Of a DNA stretch of 64,000 nt, positions 34,731 through 43,600 are shown piece by piece. The stretch covers positions 682,001 to 746,000 of the forward strand of contig NZ_JAMQVC010000002.1 in NCBI RefSeq assembly GCF_023721415.1. The letters run 5' to 3'. The first letter of the stretch is position 1. Each line of letters begins with the position of its first letter. The DNA comes from Galbibacter mesophilus (lineage in GTDB: Bacteria > Bacteroidota > Bacteroidia > Flavobacteriales > Flavobacteriaceae). Made by a program: the position numbers and the translations under genes. Under the pieces are notes generated by a model. The model saw nothing but the letters and a program-made list of their open reading frames with translations. It was not told the DNA's origin and did not search any database.

Positions 34731-35453
34731 ATGGGAGCTCAAAAACAATCCATTCCTAAATATCAAGTAGTCTGTAATCATTTTAAAAAGCGAATTCAAA
34801 AAGGATATTTTCTTCCTGGGGACTATTTGCCATCGGAACATGCTATTTGTGCGCAATTTAATGTCACGAGAACTACTACTCGAAGAGCGTTGGATGCACT
34901 TTTGAATGAAGGATTTATTACAAAAGAAAGAGGTAAGGGGAGTAGAGTAGTGGAACGGAAAAACGCTTTGGGACTTCTAACCGTGAAAGGTTTTTCTGAA
35001 GTTTCAGGAGAAAAGGCGGAAACGCTGGTTGTAGAGGATACCGCACTAGATAGTTGGAATGATATACCATATTTTGCTCCTTCTTCCAAGGAAAAAGATT
35101 CAGAATGTGTTTCCTTTAGTCGATTAAGAAATATGGAAGGAAATGCGGTTATGGTAGATAAAACTTGGTATTCTTTAGACTATCTGCCATTAATTTCAGC
35201 AAAAGACTTTGTAGCGGATTCCTTCTTTAAAACTCTTAGTAAACAGTATTTGATTGAAATTCTGGGCTCAGATCAAGAGTTAAGGTCAGAACCAGCGACG
35301 GCTTCTTTGGCGGAACAGTTAAATATAAAAACCGGTGACCCAATACTGCACATCTCCATTAGGTTTACCACCACTAAATCAGGTTTTTACATTTACAGTG
35401 AGGTATATTGTAACACCAAAAAATACCCGATAAGTAACAGCTATTTTATCTAA
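34731..35453 (+). CDS. GntR family transcriptional regulator with UTRA domain
   Basis: The ATG at 34731 (M-G-A-Q-K-Q-S) gives 240 residues, the usual length; the ATG at 34671 lies before the candidate promoter. The N-terminal winged helix has P-G-D-Y-L-P-S-E-H near 32 and the recognition region N-V-T-R-T-T-T-R-R-A-L-D-A-L (about 44-57). The C-terminal UTRA domain (about 85-240) senses a small ligand, often a sugar phosphate. It likely controls the GH36/GH97 and deoC-type operons through the palindrome at 30031-30076. This is inferred from position. Confidence 0.88.
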   Translation: MGAQKQSIPKYQVVCNHFKKRIQKGYFLPGDYLPSEHAICAQFNVTRTTTRRALDALLNEGFITKERGKGSRVVERKNALGLLTVKGFSEVSGEKAETLVVEDTALDSWNDIPYFAPSSKEKDSECVSFSRLRNMEGNAVMVDKTWYSLDYLPLISAKDFVADSFFKTLSKQYLIEILGSDQELRSEPATASLAEQLNIKTGDPILHISIRFTTTKSGFYIYSEVYCNTKKYPISNSYFI

Positions 35454-35469
35454 AAGAAATAGCGAATCT

Positions 35470-36936
35470 TTATTCCTGCTTCTCCTTCGCCTTAAGTTCT
35501 TTCTTTGGCTTATAATCGAAAAGACCTTTTTCTTTAATCAATTCAGCAATCCCTTTTGGAAGCATTTTTTCCCATCCATCTTCGCCTTCAGCAATCATTT
35601 TTAATACTTCTCTAGAGAAAATGTCCAAAATCTGATCATCATAGTCAAAAATATCAACCACTTTACCGTTGTATTTGAAGAACTTATAAAGCTCTTTCAT
35701 ACGCGGATGAACCTTTAAGTTGTTGCTGGTTGTAGTTAAGCCAGTTTCCTGATCGATCATAGGGTAGAGGTACACTTTTAAATCCTTGTAGAATAGTTTT
35801 CCGAAGGCTTCCAAGATTCCTCCACTTAAATGGCGATAATATTTTTCATCAAAAATATCCACTAAATTGTTAACACCCATGGTAAGCGCCATACGCTCTT
35901 TAGAATATTCAGAGAAGTATTCAACGAGTTTATAATATTCCTGGAAATTGGAAATCATTACCGTTTGGCCGAGTGAACAAAGCAGTTTTGCACGGTCCAT
36001 GAAGTCTTCTTCGTCAATTTCCCCTTCTGCACGAAGGTTGGAAAGGGTAATTTCAAAAACAACCACTGTATTATCAACATCTACTTTGTTTTCCCGAATA
36101 AATATGTCGTACGATTTTTTGTACATGTCCATATTCACCATGGTTACCGGTCTAAAACTACCTCTAAGAGCCAAGATGTTCTTTTTGTAAAGAATCGCTG
36201 CCGGAAGGATGTTATTGCCATCTGGACCAAACATTACGGCGTCTGTCATTCCGTTCTTAACAAGCTGTAAGCTCATTAATCGGTTGTCAACCTCTTCAAA
36301 ACGTGGACCAGAGAAATTAATGGTATCAATTTCAATAGTATCGTTATCGATATGGTCGTATAAGTATTTTAAAAGTTTTTTCGGTTTGTGGTGCTTGTAA
36401 AATGCTCCATAAATAAGATTTACCCCAACAATCCCCAACGTTTCTTGTTGCAAGCGGGCTTCCGTTTGTTTAAAACGAATATGCAGAATAATCTCGTTGT
36501 AATCTTCATTTGGATCCAGTTGAAAACGAATTCCCAGCCAACCGTGACCTTTAAACTTCTTAGCAAAATCAATCGTAGCTACGGTATTTGCGTAAGAAAA
36601 GAAAATTTTATTCGGATTTTCATCACGAGGGATGCGCTCTTCCATTAAACGCATTTCGTGTGATAACATTTTTTTTAATCGGGCTTCCGTTACATATCGT
36701 CCATCGTCTTCCACTCCGTAAATGGCGTCGCTAAAACTTTTGTCGTAAGCACTCATGGCTTTTGCGATGGTCCCTGAAGCTCCACCAGACCTAAAAAAGT
36801 GTCTAACGGTTTCTTGACCTGCGCCTATTTCTGCAAATGTTCCATAGATATCTTCATTCAAATTTATTCGTAACGCTTTGGATTTAAGCGAAGGAACATT
36901 CTCAAAGTTCTTATCCCCTTTTAAAACTAATGTCAT
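35470..36936 (-). CDS. Conserved Bacteroidota protein of unknown function
   Basis: A 488-residue cytosolic protein without signal or membrane segments, ending in a Lys/Glu-rich tail (K-P-K-K-E-L-K-A-K-E). Internal blocks such as A-E-I-G-A-G-Q-E-T-V-R-H-F-F-R-S-G-G-A-S-G-T (about 36-58) look strongly constrained, so it is a real conserved gene. I recognise it as a recurring family in Flavobacteriia but know no proven function; I see no catalytic signature. A TAACTTTG box at 36956-36963 on the minus strand is a likely -7 element 20 bases upstream. Confidence 0.85.
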   Translation of the reverse strand: MTLVLKGDKNFENVPSLKSKALRINLNEDIYGTFAEIGAGQETVRHFFRSGGASGTIAKAMSAYDKSFSDAIYGVEDDGRYVTEARLKKMLSHEMRLMEERIPRDENPNKIFFSYANTVATIDFAKKFKGHGWLGIRFQLDPNEDYNEIILHIRFKQTEARLQQETLGIVGVNLIYGAFYKHHKPKKLLKYLYDHIDNDTIEIDTINFSGPRFEEVDNRLMSLQLVKNGMTDAVMFGPDGNNILPAAILYKKNILALRGSFRPVTMVNMDMYKKSYDIFIRENKVDVDNTVVVFEITLSNLRAEGEIDEEDFMDRAKLLCSLGQTVMISNFQEYYKLVEYFSEYSKERMALTMGVNNLVDIFDEKYYRHLSGGILEAFGKLFYKDLKVYLYPMIDQETGLTTTSNNLKVHPRMKELYKFFKYNGKVVDIFDYDDQILDIFSREVLKMIAEGEDGWEKMLPKGIAELIKEKGLFDYKPKKELKAKEKQE

Positions 36937-36955
36937 TGCAGCTTTTAATTTAGTA

Positions 36956-36963
36956 CAAAGTTA
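36956..36963 (-). promoter_or_regulatory. Candidate -7 element for the 488-residue conserved gene
   Basis: On the minus strand it reads TAACTTTG, matching TAnnTTTG, 20 bases from the start codon. It diverges from a TAAATTTG box at 36998-37005 that may serve the MBL gene. Confidence 0.45.
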
Positions 36964-37022
36964 AAAAGTTTCATGAAGCTATTCGGAATAATAATGATAA
37001 ATTTGATAAAAAATTTAGCAGT

Positions 37023-37787
37023 TTGAAGGTAACATTTCTCGGTACAGGTACTTCTCAAGGAATTCCTATAATTGGAAGCAACGATCCAGTTTCCAAAAGC
37101 AGTGATTCTAAAGACAAGCGTTTACGGGTTTCTGTAATGGTAGAATGGGACGGTTTTAGGTACATTATAGATTGTGGCCCCGATTTTAGACAGCAAATGC
37201 TTACGCATGATGTAAAAAAAATAGATGGTATTTTATTTACGCACGAACATGCAGATCACATCATGGGATTAGACGATATTCGTCCTTTTTTCTTCCGTCA
37301 AGGGGATATTCCCATTTACGGTCATAAAAGAGTGCTGGAATCTTTAAAGATAAAGTTCGACTATATTTTTGCGACAAAAGATCGTTACCCCGGGGCGCCA
37401 GCCGTTCAAGAAAATATAATTGAAAATAATGTGCCGATTTCACTAGGAAATTTGGAAGTGGTCCCAATAAATGCATTTCACAACAGGTTGCAGGTATTTG
37501 GGTTTCGATTTGATAAGTTTGTGTACCTCACAGATGTAAAAAAAATTGCTCTTGAAGAAATTGAAAAACTAAAGGGGACAGAGATTTTGGTGGTGAATGC
37601 CTTGCGGAAAGAACCACATCATTCCCATTTTAATGTGGAAGAGGCATTGGCTTTTATTGAAGAAGTGGCTCCTAAAAAAGCCTTTCTAACACATATTAGT
37701 CCGATGATGGGTTTTCATGAAGAAGCCCAAAAAGAATTACCGGCAAATGTTTATATTGCTTATGATAATTTAATTGTTGAAATTTAA
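37023..37787 (+). CDS. MBL-fold metallo-hydrolase (PhnP-like)
   Basis: Starts at TTG 37023 because the conserved family start M-K-V-T-F-L-G-T-G-T-S-Q-G-I-P begins there and no ATG is available before it. The 254-residue protein holds the metallo-beta-lactamase motif H-E-H-A-D-H (about 75-80) and D-C-G-P-D. PhnP-like enzymes hydrolyse cyclic phosphodiesters or related phosphoesters; the substrate here is not known. It opens a cluster with the next two genes, 12 bases apart from the following one. Confidence 0.88.
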   Translation: MKVTFLGTGTSQGIPIIGSNDPVSKSSDSKDKRLRVSVMVEWDGFRYIIDCGPDFRQQMLTHDVKKIDGILFTHEHADHIMGLDDIRPFFFRQGDIPIYGHKRVLESLKIKFDYIFATKDRYPGAPAVQENIIENNVPISLGNLEVVPINAFHNRLQVFGFRFDKFVYLTDVKKIALEEIEKLKGTEILVVNALRKEPHHSHFNVEEALAFIEEVAPKKAFLTHISPMMGFHEEAQKELPANVYIAYDNLIVEI

Positions 37788-37799
37788 AATGCCCTCATT

Positions 37800-38294
37800 A
37801 TGAAGAGAAACATTTTCATGTACCTATTTTTCTTTGCTGTATTGTACATTATATATCAATATGTAAGCTCGAAAAAATATTTTGAAAAAGAAACTGTAAA
37901 AATTGAGAATTTAGAAGCTGAAAATGAAAGATTAGGCGATTCCATTAAAACGTTGACCTTAGACAAATTAGACCTTCAATATTTTTCTTTGGAAAATAAC
38001 GACGATGCCCTTGCGTATTATTACGATTATGAAATTAATAACCCTGCACGTTACATCGCCGATAAATTATTGGAAACCAACGAACATAAGGGTAATAACC
38101 CATTAGTTCCTTACGATGGCATGTCTGGGGCACCCATGAAAATAAATAAAATTAAGGTGCTTAATCACAAATGGATTATCGCCGATTTCTCTGATGGAAA
38201 GCATTGGGGAGAGATTTTTATAAAATACGAGCTTAAAGAAGATTTAAGTGTAGATTTCACGTTGTTAGATCATTTATTATATACCAGAAGTTAA
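37800..38294 (+). CDS. Hypothetical membrane-anchored protein
   Basis: A 164-residue protein with one N-terminal transmembrane helix (about 5-21), a short coiled-coil-like acidic segment (about 30-60, V-K-I-E-N-L-E-A-E-N) and a compact C-terminal domain with an N-H-K-W-I-I-A-D-F-S-D-G segment. The C-terminal part would lie outside the inner membrane. No family is recognised. It lies 12 bases after the MBL gene and four before the TerC gene, so the three form an operon. Confidence 0.75.
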   Translation: MKRNIFMYLFFFAVLYIIYQYVSSKKYFEKETVKIENLEAENERLGDSIKTLTLDKLDLQYFSLENNDDALAYYYDYEINNPARYIADKLLETNEHKGNNPLVPYDGMSGAPMKINKIKVLNHKWIIADFSDGKHWGEIFIKYELKEDLSVDFTLLDHLLYTRS

Positions 38295-38298
38295 TTGT

Positions 38299-39255
38299 AT
38301 GATAGTTTGGATATCTTTTATAACATTAATTGTTATTTTTTTAGCGATAGATTTAGGGATTTTCAATAAAAATCCACACGAGATAACCAATAAGGAAGCG
38401 AGTGTGTGGACAGCCATTTGGGTGAGTACAGCCTTGCTATTTTCCTTAGTAATCTTTTTCATTTTTAAGCATGGATGGGTTGATAATCCAGATGGTCTTA
38501 CACCAACTAAAGCGCTACTGAAGTACATAACAGGTTATTTAATAGAACTTTCACTAAGTATCGATAACATTTTTGTGATTGCGGTTATTTTTACCTCTTT
38601 TAGAATTCCTAAAATGTATCAACACCGTGTTTTATTTTGGGGAATTATAGGAGCGATTGTTTTTAGGGCCTTGATGATACTATTTGGTGTTTTCCTTATT
38701 AAAAAGTTCGATTGGATTATTTACGTATTCGGGGCTTTCTTAATCTACACGGGTATTAAAATGGCTTTTGAAAAAGACGATGAAAACTACGATCCAAGAG
38801 ATTCTTTTGTGTACAAAACCATTAGAAAATTCATCCCGATAACTCCTGTCATCAATAGCGAACATTTTTTTATAAAAAAGAAGCACTTAACAGTTGCTAC
38901 GCCTTTATTTATTGCACTTATTATTATAGAATTCACCGATATTCTCTTTGCGTTAGATAGTATTCCGGCCATTCTAGCTATTACATCAGATCCTTTCCTA
39001 GTGTTCAGTTCGAACATTATGGCCATTTTGGGACTTCGATCCATGTATTTCTTTTTGGCCAACATGCTGGAGCGCTTTGGATACCTTAAATACAGTTTGG
39101 TGGTTATTCTTAGTTATGTAGGTGTAAAAATGATATTGTCGCACCATATTGAAATTCCGGAGTGGCTTTCGTTGTCGGTAATCGGACTTTCACTTGGGGC
39201 TGGGGTATTATTTTCACTTTACCAGGAAAAGAAAGAAGTGCTGGAGGAACAGTAA
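38299..39255 (+). CDS. TerC/Alx family membrane protein
   Basis: A 318-residue integral membrane protein with about eight transmembrane helices. Family marks are S-L-S-I-D-N-I-F-V-I near 79-88 and the second acidic motif F-A-L-D-S-I-P-A near 217-224, which bind metal in Alx/TerC manganese exporters. It probably moves manganese or is involved in membrane protein metallation. It starts four bases after the preceding gene. Confidence 0.92.
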   Translation: MIVWISFITLIVIFLAIDLGIFNKNPHEITNKEASVWTAIWVSTALLFSLVIFFIFKHGWVDNPDGLTPTKALLKYITGYLIELSLSIDNIFVIAVIFTSFRIPKMYQHRVLFWGIIGAIVFRALMILFGVFLIKKFDWIIYVFGAFLIYTGIKMAFEKDDENYDPRDSFVYKTIRKFIPITPVINSEHFFIKKKHLTVATPLFIALIIIEFTDILFALDSIPAILAITSDPFLVFSSNIMAILGLRSMYFFLANMLERFGYLKYSLVVILSYVGVKMILSHHIEIPEWLSLSVIGLSLGAGVLFSLYQEKKEVLEEQ

Positions 39256-39340
39256 TTTTTGGTAGTATAATCTGATTTAAAATAACATATATTAATAGTT
39301 TTTTTAAATTAGTTTATTGTTTAGGATGAAGAATGCTAAT

Positions 39341-39390
39341 TTCAGACTGAGCTCCTGTGCTGAACGTTGCTTCAGTATGTCGAAGTCTAC
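39341..39390. repeat. Degenerate copy of the intergenic GTCGAAG element
   Basis: A segment with TTCAGACTGAGC and TGTCGAAGTC resembles the elements at 8500-8566 and 50531-50559. The gap 39256-39523 otherwise shows only the tilS -7 box. Confidence 0.55.
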
Positions 39391-39511
39391 TATGGGACTT
39401 TAAATTGCTCTCATAAACTGCCTTGATTTCTTATACTTTCTGGATTCAGGAAAATAATTACTTGCTTTTACCATCTTTTTTTCAATCAAAATATAACTAA
39501 GAATTCCTCCT

Positions 39512-39519
39512 TATCTTTG
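39512..39519 (+). promoter_or_regulatory. Candidate -7 element immediately before tilS
   Basis: TATCTTTG matches TAnnTTTG and ends four bases before the ATG at 39524. Transcription would start at or near the start codon, so the message could be leaderless. No Shine-Dalgarno sequence is visible. Confidence 0.55.
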
Positions 39520-39523
39520 CGGT

Positions 39524-40846
39524 ATGCTGGAAAAGTTTAGAACACATATTGAGCGGAAGTTTCCATTTTTCTTCGAATCGAAAATAGCGATTGCTTCCAG
39601 TGGTGGAATTGATAGTATGGTGCTTACCCATTTATGCCAACAATTGGAGATAAATATTTGTGTGCTGCACTGCAATTTTCAGTTGAGGGGAGAAGAAAGC
39701 GACCGTGATAAACAATTTCTTCAGCAGTATCTTGAAAAAGAAAAAATACCTTTTTATGCTACGGATTTCGATACGAACACCTACGCTGAAAAGAACAAGG
39801 TTTCAACACAAATTGCTGCGAGGGAGCTACGTTATAAATGGTTTGAAGAACAAAAGAAGTTGTTGCAATTTGATTACTTATTAACCGGTCATCACGCAGA
39901 CGATAACTTAGAAACTTTTTTAATCAACCTTACAAGAGGAACGGGAATAGATGGGTTAACAGGAATACCTACCATGAATAATTACATTGTTAGGCCAATG
40001 CTTCCTTTCTCACGGGACGAAATTTTTCAGTATGCCCTCCAAAAAGATATTGCTTGGCGCGAAGACGAAAGCAATGCCGAAACTAAGTATTTGCGAAACA
40101 AAATTAGGCACGATGTTATTCCGAAGTTAAAAGAAATCAATCCAGAGGTATTGCAGAACTTCCGTAAAACCGTACAGAACCTAAAAGGTGCTTCAGAAAT
40201 TTTAAAAAACCACGTGGAAGAAGTAAGAGCTTCTATCTTCAAGTACCAGCAAGAAGAAATTCATATTCCAATCGAAGAACTCCAAAAATTATACCCATTG
40301 GAATCCTTTCTGTTTTACTTATTTAGTCCGTACGGTTTTGCAGATACTAACGACCTCATTTTAGTTTTAGATGCACAAAGTGGTAAACAACTGTTCTCCA
40401 AAACGCATCGGTTGCTAAAGGACCGAAACAAATTACTGTTAGCGTCATTGGTAGCTGAACAAAAGTCAACAACATCAGTTTTTTTTATTTCTGAAGATGA
40501 AAAGGAATTGTCTTCGCCAATCCGTTTGTCGATAGAGTTAATAGACAAAATTGAAGACGAAAGCCGACAAATAACTTACCTTGATAAAGAAAAGTTAAAG
40601 TTTCCCTTAAAGCTGAGGAAATGGCAAAATGGTGACTATTTTTACCCTTTCGGAATGCAAGGAAAGAAAAAATTGAGCAAGTTTTTTAAAGATGAAAAAT
40701 TCTCATTGCTTTCCAAGGAAAATCAATGGTTACTTTGCAATGCTGATGATGTAATTATTTGGATTGTAGGCAAGCGGCCAGACAATCGTTTTAAAGTAAC
40801 CGATAAAACAAAGCAAATTTTAAAAATTGAATGCCTTGATGCGTAA
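39524..40846 (+). CDS. tilS: tRNA(Ile)-lysidine synthase
   Basis: A 440-residue protein with the N-type ATP pyrophosphatase P-loop S-S-G-G-I-D-S at about 26-32, the H-C-N-F-Q-L-R-G-E-E-S segment near 51 and G-H-H-A-D-D near 122-127, all typical of TilS. It attaches lysine to C34 of tRNA-Ile (CAU), changing its codon and amino acid identity, and is essential. Its 3' end overlaps the dsbD gene by eight bases, which points to translational coupling. Confidence 0.95.
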   Translation: MLEKFRTHIERKFPFFFESKIAIASSGGIDSMVLTHLCQQLEINICVLHCNFQLRGEESDRDKQFLQQYLEKEKIPFYATDFDTNTYAEKNKVSTQIAARELRYKWFEEQKKLLQFDYLLTGHHADDNLETFLINLTRGTGIDGLTGIPTMNNYIVRPMLPFSRDEIFQYALQKDIAWREDESNAETKYLRNKIRHDVIPKLKEINPEVLQNFRKTVQNLKGASEILKNHVEEVRASIFKYQQEEIHIPIEELQKLYPLESFLFYLFSPYGFADTNDLILVLDAQSGKQLFSKTHRLLKDRNKLLLASLVAEQKSTTSVFFISEDEKELSSPIRLSIELIDKIEDESRQITYLDKEKLKFPLKLRKWQNGDYFYPFGMQGKKKLSKFFKDEKFSLLSKENQWLLCNADDVIIWIVGKRPDNRFKVTDKTKQILKIECLDA

Positions 40847-42818
40847 ATTTCTACCGGTTCTTTTATTACTAGTAACTTTTTTCTCCCAAGCCCAAGATGC
40901 GGTACAATGGAAAACTTCCGTGGAAAAAGTCTCGGAAACGGAATATAAACTTTTGATTCATGCCAGTATTATTGAAAATTGGCATTTGTATGCGCAAAAT
41001 CAGCCACTTGGCGAAGAGGCTTCTATAATTCCGACCGTTTTCACCTTTAAGGGCGATGGATTTCAATTACTTGGGAATACGGTAGAGGAAACACCGATAA
41101 CGGAACTTGATCCCATTTTCGAGGAAGAATTGTCTTATTTTGATGGTGATGTAACGTTTACCCAGCTCGTAAAAGTAACCGATCCCAATCGGAAATCTAT
41201 CATAGGATTTGTAGAATATCAAGCATGTGATGACGAACGCTGCATCTTTGCGGATAACGATTTAGGTTTTTCCCTCGACGGAAGTGAAGTCGTATTTGGT
41301 GATAAAAAAGTAGATCAAAAAAGTGTAAATCTAGCAAAAGAACTTGCTTTACCTCTTAAAAATAAAGAATTATTGAAAGAGGTTCAAGGGAGTGAGGTTA
41401 GCAAAGAACGTGATCTTTTTAGCTTATTTATCCTTGGCTTTTTGGGAGGCTTAATTGCCCTTTTAACGCCTTGTGTTTTTCCTATGATTCCACTCACGGT
41501 TTCATTTTTCACGAAACAGTCCAGTAATAAAAAGAAAGGTGTCTCCAATGCCATTCTTTACGGAGTATTTATCATCGGAATTTATATGGCGTTGAGTGTG
41601 CCTTTTCACTTTTTGGATTCCATTGCTCCCGAAATCCTTAATAATATTTCTACCAATGTTTGGTTAAATGTGATTTTCTTTTTGATTTTCGTCTTTTTTG
41701 CTTTTTCGTTTTTTGGATATTATGAGCTTACCCTTCCGGCATCTTGGGGTAATAAAATGGATGCAGCTTCAGGTTCTGGCGGACTCATAGGAATCTTTTT
41801 TATGGCGTTAACGCTAGCTATAGTTTCTTTTTCCTGTACAGGACCAATTCTTGGATCCCTTTTGGCAGGATCACTCTCTAATGATGGTGGTGCTATGCAG
41901 TTAACTGTGGGAATGACAGGTTTTGGTGTGGCACTTGCTCTGCCATTTGCGTTGTTTGCCTTATTCCCAAACATGTTGAAATCACTACCAAAATCTGGTG
42001 GGTGGATGAATACGACCAAAGTAATTTTAGGTTTCCTTGAGTTAGCATTGGCATTTAAATTCTTATCCAATGCCGATTTGGTAGAGCATTGGGGAATCTT
42101 AAAAAGAGAAATTTTTATAGGTATTTGGATTGTGATTGGCGTGCTTATGGCGCTGTATGTGTTTGGAATCATTCGTTTTCCACATGACGGTCCCAAGAAA
42201 AAAATAAGCTTTTATCGCGCTATTTTTGGCGTAGCTATCATCGGATTTGTAATTTATTTAATTCCGGGCTTACAGAAATCAAAAGAATCTAATTTGAAAC
42301 TCTTGAGCGGATTTCCACCGCCTGTGTTTTATAGTGTTTATCCACAGGAAAGTGATTGTCCGTTGGGACTAACTTGCTTTAAGGATTTTGAGGAAGGACT
42401 TGCCTATGCTAAGAAAAATGATAAGCCTATTTTATTGGATTTTACAGGTTGGGCCTGCGTTAACTGTAGGAAAATGGAAGAAAACGTATGGAGCGAACCC
42501 GAAATTTTTTCTTTGCTGAACGACGAATATGTCCTTATTTCGCTGTACGTTGATGATAGAAAAGATTTGCCCAAAGAAAATCAATTTAATTATAAATTAC
42601 CTAACGGAAGGATAAAGTCTATTAAAACCATCGGTGATAAATGGGCAACCTTTCAAACCATTAATTTTGAAACAGCCTCTCAGCCTTATTATATTTTAAT
42701 GTCTCCTGAGTTGGAAATTCTTAATAAACCACAGCAATATACTGAAGCTATTGCTTATTACAATTGGTTAAAAGAAGGTTTGGAAAACTATAAAAAATAT
42801 AACTTTAGCTTTCAGTAA
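40839..42818 (+). CDS. dsbD: Thiol:disulfide interchange protein DsbD
   Basis: The ATG at 40839, inside the tilS end, gives 659 residues with a signal peptide (F-F-S-Q-A-Q). An N-terminal immunoglobulin-like domain (about 20-180) is followed by the eight-helix core with L-T-P-C-V-F-P-M-I-P and F-S-C-T-G-P-I (the redox pair) and a C-terminal thioredoxin-like domain with C540-V-N-C543. It carries electrons from cytosolic thioredoxin to the periplasm for disulfide reduction and cytochrome c maturation. Confidence 0.93.
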   Translation: MRKFLPVLLLLVTFFSQAQDAVQWKTSVEKVSETEYKLLIHASIIENWHLYAQNQPLGEEASIIPTVFTFKGDGFQLLGNTVEETPITELDPIFEEELSYFDGDVTFTQLVKVTDPNRKSIIGFVEYQACDDERCIFADNDLGFSLDGSEVVFGDKKVDQKSVNLAKELALPLKNKELLKEVQGSEVSKERDLFSLFILGFLGGLIALLTPCVFPMIPLTVSFFTKQSSNKKKGVSNAILYGVFIIGIYMALSVPFHFLDSIAPEILNNISTNVWLNVIFFLIFVFFAFSFFGYYELTLPASWGNKMDAASGSGGLIGIFFMALTLAIVSFSCTGPILGSLLAGSLSNDGGAMQLTVGMTGFGVALALPFALFALFPNMLKSLPKSGGWMNTTKVILGFLELALAFKFLSNADLVEHWGILKREIFIGIWIVIGVLMALYVFGIIRFPHDGPKKKISFYRAIFGVAIIGFVIYLIPGLQKSKESNLKLLSGFPPPVFYSVYPQESDCPLGLTCFKDFEEGLAYAKKNDKPILLDFTGWACVNCRKMEENVWSEPEIFSLLNDEYVLISLYVDDRKDLPKENQFNYKLPNGRIKSIKTIGDKWATFQTINFETASQPYYILMSPELEILNKPQQYTEAIAYYNWLKEGLENYKKYNFSFQ

Positions 42819-42877
42819 GTTAAAGGTTAATTTTAAATAGCTAAATTGTAAATAGATAATTTTATTATTGCTTACAG

Positions 42878-43075
42878 ATGAAACTTACCAAAATACAGTT
42901 TATTACCATTATTTGCTTTGCTGCCTATATTATTTGGGAAATATTAGTGCAAAGGTGGGCACTAAATCAATCTGGAGCGATAATTCGCGTAGATTTGATT
43001 ATCATACTTCCCATTTTACTAGTACTTTTTATAATCTCATTATTTCAATTTATAAAACGTAGAAATAAGGATTAA
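42878..43075 (+). CDS. Small two-helix membrane protein
   Basis: A 65-residue protein with two predicted transmembrane helices (about 8-24 and 39-58) and a basic R-R-N-K-D end, typical of small envelope proteins. The overlapping frame starting ten bases earlier lacks this pattern. Its stop overlaps by four bases the end of the converging gene on the minus strand. Function unknown. Confidence 0.65.
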   Translation: MKLTKIQFITIICFAAYIIWEILVQRWALNQSGAIIRVDLIIILPILLVLFIISLFQFIKRRNKD

Positions 43076-43590
43076 CTAAACAAATCTCGAATCTCTTTCT
43101 TTATGTATCCCAAAGCGGCATAGGAGGGAGGTTGCTTTTCTAAAAAATTATTCAGCACTTCTTCTCTAAGTTTTCCTGCGTCTTCAGCATTCATGCTTGC
43201 TTTTCTTATAATTTGTATAGTAGCGTTTTTGGCAGCTTTAATAACGTTCCAACATTCATCGGATATATAAATCTGCTGCGCTAAATTATGGTCAAACTCA
43301 CTTTCAATGGTAGCTATCAACTGTGCTTCATACAAGTCTTTATCGGCATTTTCAGGAGCAATTCTTATTAATAATTTGGATGGATTGATGCGTTCCAAGA
43401 AGAGTGCCATTCTTTCGTAGGCTTGTAATCGAATAGGAACGGTATTCTTGTCCATTTCCTTATGAAGTAAAAAACGTCTACGTCCTTCTTCATTCTTGGT
43501 ATGCAAATTGAAAAAATAATAAGCAATAGCTCCCGTAATTACTGCTGGGAGAATAAAAAACAGTAACTCAATAATGTTAAATTGGTCCAT
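43072..43590 (-). CDS. Conserved hypothetical membrane-anchored protein
   Basis: This 172-residue protein has a single N-terminal transmembrane helix (about 8-27) and a cytosolic helical domain with the blocks R-L-Q-A-Y-E-R-M-A-L-F-L-E-R-I and Y-I-S-D-E-C-W-N-V-I. The pattern is one I associate with a Bacteroidota-wide family of unknown function. It lies ten bases after the glutamate-synthase-like gene and is probably co-transcribed with it. Confidence 0.75.
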   Translation of the reverse strand: MDQFNIIELLFFILPAVITGAIAYYFFNLHTKNEEGRRRFLLHKEMDKNTVPIRLQAYERMALFLERINPSKLLIRIAPENADKDLYEAQLIATIESEFDHNLAQQIYISDECWNVIKAAKNATIQIIRKASMNAEDAGKLREEVLNNFLEKQPPSYAALGYIKKEIRDLFS

Positions 43591-43600
43591 TAGGTTTTAG

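Noticed and set aside
41720-42196. Large minus-strand frame within dsbD
   Set aside because: It lies antisense to transmembrane helices of DsbD, which explain the absence of stops.
42868-43062. Overlapping 64-residue frame beside the small membrane protein
   Set aside because: It has no membrane-helix pattern; the 65-residue frame at 42878 does.
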